In this document: positions 37,906 to 47,608 of the stretch, one piece after another
How positions within the stretch are numbered: the first letter of the stretch is position 1
Layout: each line of letters opens with the position of its first letter
Source of the DNA: JBQTKD01 sp963703165
GTDB lineage: Bacteria; Actinomycetota; Actinomycetes; Sporichthyales; Sporichthyaceae
Direction of reading: 5' to 3'
Assembly: GCA_963703165.1 (NCBI GenBank)
Contig: OY969798.1
Span: forward strand, 682,001 to 746,000
DNA length: 64,000 nucleotides
Translations under genes and position numbers: made by a program
Notes under the pieces: generated by a model
The model's database searches: none
Told to the model about the DNA's origin: nothing
Seen by the model: the letters and a program-made list of their open reading frames with translations, nothing else

Positions 37906-38060
37906 GTGGTCGCCTTCCCGTCGTGCTGATCGTTTCGTCCGTTCGTGCCTTCGGGTCCCCGCCCGCTCGTCGCGCCGGCTCTGGGGAAGAGAGTCGGCGC
38001 CGCAAGCGGGAGGGAACCTGATCGCACGATCGTCGTAGGGTCTTGACTTCTGACTGCGTG

Positions 38061-38492
38061 TCACATCAGACCGGGCAGCACCTCCTCGGACAGATCGGCG
38101 AACGCTTGTTCCTGTGCAGTCAGATAGGCGTCCCACGCTGCGGTGTCCCAGATCTCGACCCGGGAGTTCGCGCCGATGACCACGCAGTCGCGGTCCAGGC
38201 CTGCGTACTGGCGAAGCTGCGGAGGGAGGGTGATGCGGCCCTGCTTGTCCGGCACCTCGTCCGAGGCGCCCGCGTAGAGCACCCGCATGAAGTCCCGGGG
38301 CCCCTTCTGCGTGACCGGTGCCGAACGCAGCGAGTCGGCGATCCGCGCGAACTCGGCGACCGGCCAGACGTAGAGGCAACGCTCCTGCCCCTTCGTGATC
38401 ACGAGTCCCTCGGCCAGCTCGTCGCGGAACTTCGCGGGGAGGATCAGCCGACCCTTGTCGTCCAGTCGCGGGGTGTGGGTGCCGAGAAACAT
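38061..38492 (-). CDS. mraZ: MraZ transcriptional regulator
   Basis: DNA-binding regulator of the dcw cluster, forming ring oligomers. 143 residues with two SpoVT/AbrB-like repeats: LGTHTPRLDDKGRLILPAKF (3-22) and ASDEVPDKQGRITLPPQL (~77-94), each with the DxKGR/DxQGR loop. It is the first gene on this strand and sits 156 bases before rsmH. GTGGAG boxes at 10-bp intervals lie 32-67 bases upstream of its ATG, where autoregulation would act. Confidence 0.96.
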   Translation of the reverse strand: MFLGTHTPRLDDKGRLILPAKFRDELAEGLVITKGQERCLYVWPVAEFARIADSLRSAPVTQKGPRDFMRVLYAGASDEVPDKQGRITLPPQLRQYAGLDRDCVVIGANSRVEIWDTAAWDAYLTAQEQAFADLSEEVLPGLM

Positions 38493-38523
38493 GGCCCCTC
38501 TTCCGCCCTGGAAGCCCTTTTCG

Positions 38524-38559
38524 CTCCACGAACCCCCAACTTACTCCACTTCGCTCCAC
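38524..38559 (-). promoter_or_regulatory. MraZ-box-like GTGGAG repeats
   Basis: GTGGAG occurs on the minus strand at 38554-38559, 38544-38549 and 38524-38529. The spacings of 10 and 20 bases place them on one helix face, with a degenerate fourth position at 38534-38539. MraZ is known to bind several short G-rich repeats spaced by about one helical turn at its own promoter. The assignment is by analogy. Confidence 0.65.
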
Positions 38560-38824
38560 GGTCAATGCGGCGCGAGCGCATCTGACCACCCGATCGGGGT
38601 ATTTCCGGGCGGCGGCACGCTCAGGGCTGGGACATCACGGGGTCACGGCGGTGCCGTGCGGTCCCGACGTTCCTCCACTTCCCCCCACCAAGCGGGCAGA
38701 GGCTGTCCTCCGAAGGGACCTGAGGGAGGCATCGACCGCACGGCGTGACGCTTTGCGTGGAGAATGAAGCGCTGCCCGAGCGGTGGAGAATGATCTCGAC
38801 GACGACCCGGCTCCGGGAGGACCA
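38560..38824. promoter_or_regulatory. Divergent control region between mraZ and the moxR operon
   Basis: No gene is seen in this stretch. Further GTGGAG hexamers occur here: one on the minus strand at 38673-38678, next to a run of Gs, and two on the plus strand inside direct repeats of GTGGAGAATGA (38757-38767 and 38783-38793, 26 bases apart). These could extend MraZ control to the moxR operon. The ribosome site GGGAGG for moxR is at 38815-38820. Confidence 0.4.
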
Positions 38825-39934
<1,110 letters not shown>

Positions 39935-39960
39935 GCGAGCGCAGCCGAGCGAGCGCGACG

Positions 39961-40030
39961 AGCGAGGGACGAGTGAGGAGCCCGAGCGATCTGAGCACCG
40001 AGCGAGGGACGAGCGAGGAGCCCGAGCGAT
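39961..40030 (+). repeat. Two direct copies of the GAGCGAGG repeat
   Basis: 30-base units at 39961-39990 and 40001-40030 differ at one position; each starts AGCGAGGGACGAG and ends GAGCCCGAGCGAT. A related GAGCGAGCGCAG stretch precedes them. They fill the 133-base gap between the moxR gene and the DUF58 gene and contain no stop in the frame leading into the latter. Confidence 0.75.
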
Positions 40031-40067
40031 TGGCGGCTCTGACCCCACCGCGCGGCGGGGTCCCGTC

Positions 40068-41357
40068 GTGAAGGTCGTTCGCGGGCTGACCGTGCGCGGC
40101 CGCTCGTTCCTGGTCGGTGGCATCGCCGCGGCGATCTGCTCGCAGGTGCTCGGCCAGCCCGACCTGCTGCGGGTCGCCGTGCTGCTGATCGCGTTGCCGT
40201 TGATCTGCGCGATCGCGGTGCTGCGCACCCAGCACCAGATCAAGTGCACCCGCATGATCGAGCCGGGCCGGGTGCCCGCCGGCGACGAGGCCAAGGTGAC
40301 GTTGCGGCTGGAGAACGAGTCGATCGTGCCGAGCGGCCTGTTGCTGGCCGAGGACACGTTGCCTCGGGGGATGAGTGCCCGGCCGCGCTTCGTCATCGAC
40401 CGCCTGGATCCGCGGGGCGTCCGCGACGTCTACTACCGCGTGCGCAGCGAGGTCCGTGGGCGGTACCGGATCGGCCCCCTGACCATCCGGGTCGCCGATC
40501 CGTTCGGCATGTGCGAGATCCCGCGGGACTTCCCCGGCACCGACGACCTGATCGTCATCCCGGTCGTCGAACACCTTCCGGTCGTCGTGCTCGGCGGCGA
40601 GTGGACCGGCAGCAACGACAACCAACCCAGCTCGATCCCCGCCGCGGGCGAGGACGACATCGCGGTGCGCGAGTACCGCTACGGCGACTCGCTGCACCGC
40701 GTGCACTGGAAGGCCACCGCGCGCCGCGGCGAACTGATGGTGCGGCGGGAGGAGCAGCATCGTCAGAGCCGGGCCACGATCCTGCTCGACGTCCGCGCCG
40801 GTGCCCACCATGGCGAAGGTCTGCGCTCGTCGTTGGAGTGGGGCGTCTCGGCGGCGGCCAGCCTCGCGATCCACCTCAACCGGCGCGAGTACACGCTGCG
40901 CGTGATCACCGAGACCGGCACCGGCCTGGCCGGGATGGGCAGCGACGTCAGCGCCCCGCAGCCGGACGTCGAGGGCCTGCTGCTCGATGCGCTCGCCGTG
41001 CTCGTCCCATCCAAGATCCCCTCGATGCGCGACGCCAGCCTGTCGTTGAGCCGTTCCGGATCGGACAGCCTGGTCATCGCGGTGCTCGGCAACCTCAGCC
41101 GCCAGGACGCGGCCGACCTGGCCCGACGCCGCCAGGGCACCACGACCGCGATCGCGTTGATGATGCGCACCCACTCCTGGCGCGACGGCAACCCGGGCAG
41201 TAACGACGAGGCCGAGTTCGAGCACAACATCGCCCAGCTGCGCAACGCCGGCTGGAAGGTGCTGCAGGTCAGTGCCGGCGACAAGCTCGCGACCATCTGG
41301 CCACGAGCCGGTCGTGGCGCGCACGGCGCGACCGAGCCGGTGGAGACGGTCGCGTGA
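40068..41357 (+). CDS. DUF58 domain protein, MoxR partner
   Basis: 429 residues: two adjacent hydrophobic segments near the N-terminus (FLVGGIAAAICSQVL and LRVAVLLIALPLICAIAVL, ~13-50), then an extracytoplasmic-like immunoglobulin-type segment (LRLENESIVPSGLLLAED), and the DUF58 core with the signature DDIAVREYRYGDSLHRVHWK (~196-215). C-terminal half resembles a VWA fold (ATILLDVRAGAHHG). Start taken at GTG 40068-40070 (VKVVRGLTVRGRS); upstream open frame is repeat sequence. DUF58 proteins cluster with MoxR ATPases and transglutaminases; exact role unknown. Confidence 0.9.
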   Translation: MKVVRGLTVRGRSFLVGGIAAAICSQVLGQPDLLRVAVLLIALPLICAIAVLRTQHQIKCTRMIEPGRVPAGDEAKVTLRLENESIVPSGLLLAEDTLPRGMSARPRFVIDRLDPRGVRDVYYRVRSEVRGRYRIGPLTIRVADPFGMCEIPRDFPGTDDLIVIPVVEHLPVVVLGGEWTGSNDNQPSSIPAAGEDDIAVREYRYGDSLHRVHWKATARRGELMVRREEQHRQSRATILLDVRAGAHHGEGLRSSLEWGVSAAASLAIHLNRREYTLRVITETGTGLAGMGSDVSAPQPDVEGLLLDALAVLVPSKIPSMRDASLSLSRSGSDSLVIAVLGNLSRQDAADLARRRQGTTTAIALMMRTHSWRDGNPGSNDEAEFEHNIAQLRNAGWKVLQVSAGDKLATIWPRAGRGAHGATEPVETVA

Positions 41358-41383
41358 ACGTGAACACCCGAGCGAGCGCGACG

Positions 41384-41410
41384 AGCGAGGGACGAGTGAG
41401 CCCGAGCGAC
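41384..41410 (+). repeat. Single shortened GAGCGAGG repeat
   Basis: AGCGAGGGACGAGTGAG followed by CCCGAGCGAC, the same unit as at 39961-40030 lacking three bases. It lies in the gap between the DUF58 and transglutaminase genes, after another GAGCGAGCGCGACG stretch. Confidence 0.6.
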
Positions 41411-41490
41411 ATCGTCACCGTGACCCACAGCTGCGACCAATCCTCGACAGCTACGGTGCCCGACCGAGCACCGGCGAGTGGGGTTGGCGC

Positions 41491-43935
41491 ATGAGCATGG
41501 GTGGGGACTCGCAGGCTTCCGCGCTGCGGCGGACCTTCGTGGGCTGGTTGGCCTGCCTGCTGGCCACCGTCGTCCTGTTCTCCGTGCTCGACGGGACCGA
41601 GTGGTTCGTGCGCGCCGTCGGGGCGATGACCATCGTCGCGGTGCTCGGCGCACTCGGCCGGTCCGTGCGGGTGCCGCACGTGCTGATCATCCTGATCCAG
41701 GCGGGCGTCGGGTGGCTGTACCTCGTCGCCCTCTACGCCGGGGACTTCGCCCGCGGCGGGATCTGGCCGGACCGGGACACCTTCGACGAACTGCGGCGGC
41801 TCGGCGATGAGGGCTTCTCGCAGATCGAGACCCTCACCCCGCCGGTCACCCCAGGTCCCGGGATCTCCCTGGTCACCGTCGCGTCGGTGCTCGTCGCCGC
41901 GCTGTTCATCGACATTCTCGCGGCGAGCTTCCGGCAGAGCGCCCTGGCCGGGCTCCCCCTGCTGGCTCTCTACGTCGTGCCGTCGACCGTGCTGCCCGAG
42001 GGCATCGACGCGTGGCTGTTCCTCCTCCCTGCCTTCGGGTTCCTCCTGCTGTTGGTCACCGACAGCCGCGACCGACTGCTCGGCTGGGGCATCCCGATCG
42101 GCGGGCGTCTGGCCGAGGGCGCCCGCGGCCGCGGCACCGGGCAGCTGTCCCGCATGAGTCGCAACGTCGGGCTGGCGACCCTGTCGCTGTCGATCGCGGT
42201 CCCCGCCGCCATCCCCCAACTGACCGACGGCGCCTTCGGGGACAAGGGCATCGGCGCCACCGAGGGCCGGACCATCTCCACCCTCGATCCGCTGGTGAGC
42301 ATGCGCCGCGACCTGCTCGACCGGACGGACGTGGACCTGGCCCGGGTCCGCACGAGCTCCGCGCGACCCAGTGAGCTGTACCTTCGCGCCGTCACCCTCG
42401 ACGAGTTCAACGGCGTCGAGTGGAAGGCCGCCCGCCGCGAGGTCCGCAAGTTCGACGCTGCGCTGCCCGAGGCCCCCGGACTCACCCCGACCGTCGCGAC
42501 CAGTCCCGTCGACACCGAGGTCATCGCGGGGCCGAACCTGCAGTCCGACTACCTGCCGATGCCCTACCCGGCCACGCGCCTGACGATCGACGGTGCCTGG
42601 CGCCTGGACGAGCGCACCGGCAACGTCGTCAGCTACGACGGCCGGGACCAGATCAGCGGCAAGACCTACACGGTCAACAGCTACGACGTGGATCCCACCA
42701 AGGACGACGTCAGCAACGACGACGCCATCACCCCCTACCTGCGCCCCTACCTGCAGCTGCCGGAGATCCCCGAGGCCGTCGTCGACACCGCGCGACGGGT
42801 AACCCGCGGTGCCGAGGGCCCACTGGAGACCGGCATCGCGCTGCAGCAGTGGTTCCGCCGGCCCGGGAACTTCGTCTACGACCTCCGCACCCGCGGCGGC
42901 ACCGGGAACTCCGCGATGTTGGACTTCCTGCGCGACCGCCGCGGCTACTGCGAGCACTTCGCGACCGCGATGGCCGTCATGGCCCGGGTGCTGGGCGTGC
43001 CCAGCCGGATCAACGTCGGCTTCACCGCCGGGGAACTCGCCGACGACGGCATCGCGCGCGTGATCAGCAGCAACGACGCCCACGCCTGGCCGGAGTTGTG
43101 GCTGCCGGGCGTCGGCTGGACGCGCTTCGAACCCACCCCCGGCTCCGCGAACTCCAACCCGAGCGCACCGTCGTGGCTCAACGAGGGCAGGAGCCCGGAG
43201 AACTCCGACGAGACCGACAACGAGACGGACTCGAAGCCGGAGGACTCCGAGTCCACCGGCGACGATTCGGAGTCCGTGGGCGGTACCCCGCAGGGGGCGC
43301 AGGGCACGACCGACTGCGCGGTCAACCCTTCCGCCCCCGGCTGCGAGGGCAGCCCACCTCCGGAGGAGCCTGATCCACTGGCGGCGTCCGAGTCGCACTG
43401 GGTACGCAACGGGCTCGGCACGTTGTTCCTGATCTTCCTGATCTTCTTGCCGCACATCGTCCGCGTCGGGCTGCGCCGACGGCGTTGGGTGCTGGCCCGC
43501 CGCGACGGCGGGGTGCTCGCCGCGGAGATGGCGTGGCGGGAGCTGCGCGACGACGCCCGGGATCTCGGGTACTTCTGGTCCTCCGCCCGCACCCCCCGGC
43601 AGACGACGCTCGAGCTGGGCACCGACGGCAAGCTCACGCCGACCGGCGCCGCCGAACTCGGCCTGCTCGCGAACACCCTGGAGCGGACTCGGTACGCCCG
43701 CAGCGGGGGCGCCGTCGACGACCCCCGTCTGCGCAGCGCCGTCCTCGCGGTGCGCCGCGACCTGAGCGCGAATGCGTCCCCAATCAACCGCTTCCGGGCG
43801 TGGTGGATGCCGCGCTCGCCGCGCGAGCGCCTCAGGGACCTGATCCGCGACGGCCGCTTCGCCCCCGGCATGACCCGCCGCGGCGTCGCCCGCACGAAGC
43901 AGATCCTCGCGACCCGCAGCTTCAAGACCACCTGA
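41491..43935 (+). CDS. Membrane-anchored transglutaminase-like protein
   Basis: 814 residues. About five or six membrane helices in the first ~230 residues, then a DUF3488-like extracytoplasmic region and a transglutaminase-like core: RRGYCEHFATAMAVMARVLG with the catalytic Cys (~490), NDAHAWPELWLPGVGWTRFEPTPG with His and Asp (~530-550). An acidic Ser/Glu/Asp-rich linker (NSDETDNETDSKPEDSEST) with two cysteines beyond it leads to one more helix (LGTLFLIFLIFLPHIV) and a cytosolic DUF4129-like tail. Standard third member of MoxR-DUF58-transglutaminase operons; presumed wall or surface-protein modification. ATG at 41491 has only a weak ribosome site. Confidence 0.9.
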   Translation: MSMGGDSQASALRRTFVGWLACLLATVVLFSVLDGTEWFVRAVGAMTIVAVLGALGRSVRVPHVLIILIQAGVGWLYLVALYAGDFARGGIWPDRDTFDELRRLGDEGFSQIETLTPPVTPGPGISLVTVASVLVAALFIDILAASFRQSALAGLPLLALYVVPSTVLPEGIDAWLFLLPAFGFLLLLVTDSRDRLLGWGIPIGGRLAEGARGRGTGQLSRMSRNVGLATLSLSIAVPAAIPQLTDGAFGDKGIGATEGRTISTLDPLVSMRRDLLDRTDVDLARVRTSSARPSELYLRAVTLDEFNGVEWKAARREVRKFDAALPEAPGLTPTVATSPVDTEVIAGPNLQSDYLPMPYPATRLTIDGAWRLDERTGNVVSYDGRDQISGKTYTVNSYDVDPTKDDVSNDDAITPYLRPYLQLPEIPEAVVDTARRVTRGAEGPLETGIALQQWFRRPGNFVYDLRTRGGTGNSAMLDFLRDRRGYCEHFATAMAVMARVLGVPSRINVGFTAGELADDGIARVISSNDAHAWPELWLPGVGWTRFEPTPGSANSNPSAPSWLNEGRSPENSDETDNETDSKPEDSESTGDDSESVGGTPQGAQGTTDCAVNPSAPGCEGSPPPEEPDPLAASESHWVRNGLGTLFLIFLIFLPHIVRVGLRRRRWVLARRDGGVLAAEMAWRELRDDARDLGYFWSSARTPRQTTLELGTDGKLTPTGAAELGLLANTLERTRYARSGGAVDDPRLRSAVLAVRRDLSANASPINRFRAWWMPRSPRERLRDLIRDGRFAPGMTRRGVARTKQILATRSFKTT

Positions 43936-43970
43936 CGCCCCACCGGCGCGCGCGGAGCCTTCAATTTGTG

Positions 43971-44160
43971 AGGGACGTCGTCCCCTACAGCCGCCTGTCA
44001 GCCCGAGTACCGGCTGACATGTGGCTGTACCGGCTGACAGGCCCGTTGCGCGCCGCTGATCCAACTGGGGACGTCGTCCCCTGCAGCCACATGTCAGCCC
44101 GAGTACCGGCTGACATGTGGCTGTACCGGCTGACATGTGGCTGCACAGGCTGACAGGCGG
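43971..44160. repeat. Palindromic dispersed repeat, copies B1 and B2, with 20-bp tandem units
   Basis: Two adjacent copies each begin with GGGACGTCGTCCCC (43972 and 44068). B2 has perfect arms CAGCCACATGTCAGC and GCTGACATGTGGCTG. From 44101 the sequence is three 20-base units built on TACCGGCTGACATGTGG; B1 has two such units. It fills the convergent gap between the transglutaminase and DUF3040 genes. The outer closing arm found in copies A and C is absent, so this locus looks rearranged or partly expanded. Confidence 0.88.
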
Positions 44161-44178
44161 GCCGGCCCGGAAACACGA

Positions 44179-44200
44179 AGGGCGCCCCGGAGGGCGCCCT
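44179..44200 (-). terminator. Stem-loop terminator of the DUF3040 gene
   Basis: AGGGCGCC (44179-44186) and GGCGCCCT (44193-44200) with a 6-base loop, 21 bases after the minus-strand stop at 44221. Small but perfect; it lies beyond the palindromic repeat and is closer to the gene it serves. Confidence 0.65.
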
Positions 44201-44220
44201 GTCGGTTGGTCTGTGGGGTA

Positions 44221-44622
44221 CTAACCTTCACGGCGCTTGCGCCAGCGCTCCTCGAAACGGTCGCTCACGCTGCGCTTGGCCGGACGACGGGCCGGGCCGC
44301 TGCTGCCGCCACGCGAGGGGGCGGGGCGGCCGGTGTCGGTGCCGCCGGCGACGCGCTTCCAGCTCGTCGTCGCGAAGACCGCGGAGGCCAGCATCAGCAC
44401 GAAGCCGAAGACGGAGACAGCGATCATTCCGCCGCCGCCGATCACGCCGGCCATCAGCAGGACGACGCCCAGCACGAAGCCGAAGGCGCACTGGGCCACC
44501 CGGCGACGATGGTGGCGACGAAGATCCGTTCCGCGAAGGGACGACACGAACTTCGGATCCTCGGCAACGAGGGCCCGTTCCATCTGCTCCAGCAGACGTT
44601 GTTCGTGCTCAGAAAGCGGCAC
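44221..44622 (-). CDS. DUF3040 family membrane protein
   Basis: 133 residues. The N-terminus MPLSEHEQRLLEQMERALVAEDPKF is the DUF3040 signature, a short actinobacterial family. A cluster of basic residues (RRHHRRRV) precedes two membrane helices (~44-62 and ~65-86), with an Arg/Gly-rich tail. Genes of this family commonly sit beside the dcw cluster in actinobacteria. Function unknown. Confidence 0.9.
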   Translation of the reverse strand: MPLSEHEQRLLEQMERALVAEDPKFVSSLRGTDLRRHHRRRVAQCAFGFVLGVVLLMAGVIGGGGMIAVSVFGFVLMLASAVFATTSWKRVAGGTDTGRPAPSRGGSSGPARRPAKRSVSDRFEERWRKRREG

Positions 44623-44811
44623 GGATTCCTCCTTCGACCCGATCGCGACGATGTTGGCGAGCTTGCGAGCCCGGCTTGCACCACCGTCTTCGACCAGCTA
44701 CCCCGCTCAGGATAAGCAGGGAAGCGCTCCCGTGTAACCCGACCTGACGAACAGATGCCCACTGGTGGTGGGCATTCCACCCGAGCGAGGGCCTTCCCCG
44801 ATCCGGCGCGC

Positions 44812-45567
44812 TCATCCACGCCTCGCCAGAAGGTGCAACTGGGTGGCAACCGGATGGAACGCCGCGAGGTCGGCCAGAGCCGCCTCCAGGGCCAACAATG
44901 CCTCGACCGCACCGGGCTCGGTCTCGACGAGTCCGCCGGGCACCAGGTCGCTGCAGACCCGCACGCCGTGCGTGGCGATCGTCTGCAGTCCGGCGCCTGC
45001 GATCAGCGCGGCGGCCTGCTCCGGGCTGAATCGTCGGGGCAGCGGATCCTGCGCGCCCCAACGCCCGCTCGGGTCGGTCAGGGCGTGCCGGGCCTGGTCG
45101 ATGTGGCCGGCGACGGCCCGAGCCAGCACGACGGCATTGCGGTTGGCGACGAGGACGCTGGCCAGCCCCCCGGGCCGCAGGGCGGCCGCGGCGGCACCGA
45201 GTACCTGCGCGGGGTCCTCGACGTGCTCCAGGACCCGGTGACACAGCACGACGTCCTGCCCGCCGGTGCCCACGACGTCGATCAGGTTCGCGGCGTCCTC
45301 CTGGACGGCCTTGATCCGACCGGCGACGCCCATCTCGGCGGCGCGGCGTTCCAAGGTCGCCAGCGCGTCCGGACTGGGGTCGAGCACGGTGACCCGGTGT
45401 CCCAGTTCGGCCAGCGGGACGGCGAACCCGCCGGTACCCCCGCCGACGTCGAGCACTTCGAGCTCACTGCGCCCGGTCGCGGCGATGAGGTCCGCCAGCG
45501 CCGGGCTCAGGGCGTCCCAGATCACCGCGGTGCGCAGTCGTTCCCGGGTGAGTGCTCGATCCGCCAC
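44812..45567 (-). CDS. Class I SAM-dependent methyltransferase
   Basis: 251 residues with SAM motif I LEVLDVGGGTGGFAVPLAEL (~36-55), motif II VLDPSPDALATL (~61), CHRVLEHVEDP (~108) and RPGGLASVLVANRN (~129). Small-molecule or lipid-type methyltransferase family by layout (Methyltransf_11/25-like); target unknown. Start is GTG at 45567. It stands alone between DUF3040 and DUF2203 genes; the 189-base gap at 44623-44811 shows no gene. Confidence 0.85.
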   Translation of the reverse strand: MADRALTRERLRTAVIWDALSPALADLIAATGRSELEVLDVGGGTGGFAVPLAELGHRVTVLDPSPDALATLERRAAEMGVAGRIKAVQEDAANLIDVVGTGGQDVVLCHRVLEHVEDPAQVLGAAAAALRPGGLASVLVANRNAVVLARAVAGHIDQARHALTDPSGRWGAQDPLPRRFSPEQAAALIAGAGLQTIATHGVRVCSDLVPGGLVETEPGAVEALLALEAALADLAAFHPVATQLHLLARRG

Positions 45568-45649
45568 CCTTTGATTCTCCCCTCTGGCGCGTCCTGACGT
45601 CGATCATTCGGCGCTGTTGGGTGATCAAAGTTGGAAAGATCAAAGCGCT

Positions 45650-46000
45650 TCAGAGGCGGCGGCGGCCGGGGAAGCCCAGATCCGCGCGGTGATACCACTC
45701 CAGGGCCCGGTCGCCCTCCAGCCAGCAGTACAGGACAGCGGTCCCGTCCTGCTCGCCAGGAAAATCGAGCAGCAACGGCGCGAGGCCCTTCATGTGGACC
45801 CCGGCGGCCTGGACCTCCGAGACGAGTTCGTCAATGCGTGCCTGGGCGGCCTTGAACTCGGCCATCCCGCCCAACGGCGAGGTCCCACCGGCCTTCAAGG
45901 TGACGGCGAGCTCGGCTGCGTCGGCGCGCAGGGTGACAATCTCGTCGAGCGTGGGCAGCAGCCGGGTCAATTCGGCGCGGGCCTGCTCGAGGGTGAACAC
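45650..46000 (-). CDS. DUF2203 family protein
   Basis: 116 residues, soluble, with coiled-coil-like first half (TLEQARAELTRLLPTLDEIV) and the family ending GLAPLLLDFPGEQDGTAVLY, CWLEGDRALEWYHRADLGF and GRRRL. DUF2203 proteins are small, widespread and uncharacterised. Immediately divergent from the glycerol kinase gene. Confidence 0.85.
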   Translation of the reverse strand: MFTLEQARAELTRLLPTLDEIVTLRADAAELAVTLKAGGTSPLGGMAEFKAAQARIDELVSEVQAAGVHMKGLAPLLLDFPGEQDGTAVLYCWLEGDRALEWYHRADLGFPGRRRL

Positions 46001-46080
46001 GTGGCCACCCTGTCAGATCGTTAGGGTCCCCAGGCATGAGCGAGCGCAGCGAGCGAATCGGCAAACACAGCGCGTCGCGC

Positions 46081-46117
46081 CTCATCGGGAGCCCGAGGAA
46101 CGAGGCCTCCCGATGAG
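46081..46117 (+). promoter_or_regulatory. Hairpin covering the glycerol kinase ribosome site and start
   Basis: CTCATCGGGAG (46081-46091) and CTCCCGATGAG (46107-46117) are perfect 11-base complements with a 15-base loop. The 3' arm contains the ATG at 46113, so folding in RNA would hide the start codon. A GAGCGAGCGCAGCGAGCG stretch lies just upstream (46038-46055). It could be a thermosensor-like or coupled translation switch, or a coincidence. Confidence 0.5.
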
Positions 46118-47588
46118 CGTTCTTGCCATCGACGCCGGGACGACCGGGGTGACAGCGCTGGTGGTCACCGAGGACGGGCAGGTGGCGGCGCGGGGGCACC
46201 AGGAGTTCCCGCAGCACTTCCCGGCGCCCGGGTGGGTGGAGCACGACCCCGAGGACATCTGGCAGGCCACGCTCGCTGCGTGTCGGGCGGCGTTGGACGC
46301 GGCGCCCGGGCCGGTGTGGTGCATCGGCATCACCAATCAGCGCGAGACCGCGGTGCTGTGGGACCGCGCGAGTCTGAAGGCGCCGCGGCGGGCGATCGTC
46401 TGGCAGGACCGGCGCACCGCCGAGATCTGCCGCACCCTGACCGAGGCCGGGCACGAGGCACGGGTCGGCGAGCTGACCGGGCTGCGTCTGGATCCCTACT
46501 TCACCGGCACCAAGCTGACGTGGCTGGCGCAGCACGATTCCTGCTGGGCCGACGTGCAGGCAGGCACGGTGGTCATCGGCACCGTCGACTCCTACCTGAT
46601 CGCCCGCCTGACGGGGGGTCAGGTGCACGCCACCGAGGCCTCCAACGCAAGCCGCACGCTGCTCTACGACCTCACCGTCGGCGCCTGGTCCCCGGAGCTG
46701 TGCGACCTGCTGTCAGTCCCCCTCGCGGCATTGCCCGAGGTCCGACCCACCTGGGGCGACTTCGGCCGGACCGATCCCGACGCCTTCCTGGGACTCCGCC
46801 TACCGATCTCCGGGGTGGCCGGGGACCAACAGGCCGCACTGTTCGGGCAGGCCTGTTGGTCGCCCGGTGAATCCAAGTGCACCTACGGCACGGGCTCGTT
46901 CGTCCTGACCAACACCGGCACGGAGATCGTGCGCTCCCAGGCCGGACTGCTGACCACCGTGGCCTGGCAGGCCCCCGACGGCACGCTGACCTACGCCGTG
47001 GAGGGCGCGGTGTTCGTCACCGGCGCCGCGGTGCAGTGGCTGCGCGACGGACTCGGATTGATCGAGCTGGCCGCGCAGACCGAGGAGATCGCGGCGTCCG
47101 TCCCGGACAGCGGCGGTGTGGTGTTCGTGCCGGCCCTGACCGGCCTGGGCGCCCCGTTCTGGGACCCCGACGCCCGCGGGCTGATCATCGGACTGACGCG
47201 CGGGACCACTCGCGCGCACCTGGTGCGCGCGACGCTGGAGGCGATCGCCTTCCAGGTCCGCGACGTCGTGGCCGCGATGGTCGAGGAAGCCGGCCTCGCG
47301 CTGGCTGTCCTCACTGTCGACGGCGGGGCCAGTGCGAACAATCTGCTGTGCCAGATCCAGGCCGATCAGTTGGCCGTGCCGGTGCGCCGTCCGCAGGTGC
47401 TCGAGACGACTGCGTTGGGCGCGGCGTTCCTCGCCGGTCTGGGCGCGGGCGTGTGGAACGGCACCGACGAACTGGCCGACGCCTGGCGCCTGGACCGCCG
47501 CTTCGAACCCGGTCCGCGCGACGAACCCGCCTACGCCCGGTGGCAGGAGGCTGTGGAACGTTCCCGCGGTTGGGCCGCGTTGCAGTAG
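46113..47588 (+). CDS. glpK: Glycerol kinase (FGGY family)
   Basis: Phosphorylates glycerol to glycerol 3-phosphate. 491 residues: VLAIDAGTTGVTALVV (3-18), ITNQRETAVLWD (~72), TVDSYLIARLTGG (~151), GVAGDQQAALFGQ with the catalytic Asp (~231), YGTGSFVLTNTG (~253) and VDGGASANNLL (~405). All FGGY signatures are present and the length is normal. No transporter or glpD gene adjoins it. Some actinobacterial FGGY proteins labelled GlpK have other polyol substrates, so specificity is likely but not certain. Possible thermodynamic gating by the start hairpin. Confidence 0.9.
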   Translation: MSVLAIDAGTTGVTALVVTEDGQVAARGHQEFPQHFPAPGWVEHDPEDIWQATLAACRAALDAAPGPVWCIGITNQRETAVLWDRASLKAPRRAIVWQDRRTAEICRTLTEAGHEARVGELTGLRLDPYFTGTKLTWLAQHDSCWADVQAGTVVIGTVDSYLIARLTGGQVHATEASNASRTLLYDLTVGAWSPELCDLLSVPLAALPEVRPTWGDFGRTDPDAFLGLRLPISGVAGDQQAALFGQACWSPGESKCTYGTGSFVLTNTGTEIVRSQAGLLTTVAWQAPDGTLTYAVEGAVFVTGAAVQWLRDGLGLIELAAQTEEIAASVPDSGGVVFVPALTGLGAPFWDPDARGLIIGLTRGTTRAHLVRATLEAIAFQVRDVVAAMVEEAGLALAVLTVDGGASANNLLCQIQADQLAVPVRRPQVLETTALGAAFLAGLGAGVWNGTDELADAWRLDRRFEPGPRDEPAYARWQEAVERSRGWAALQ

Positions 47589-47608
47589 GGAACCGCGCCC
47601 GCGGTGCC

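Noticed and set aside
35256..38021. 921-codon plus-strand open frame across ftsI-ftsL-rsmH
   Set aside because: Antisense to three recognised minus-strand genes; composition is that of a reverse frame of high-GC coding DNA.
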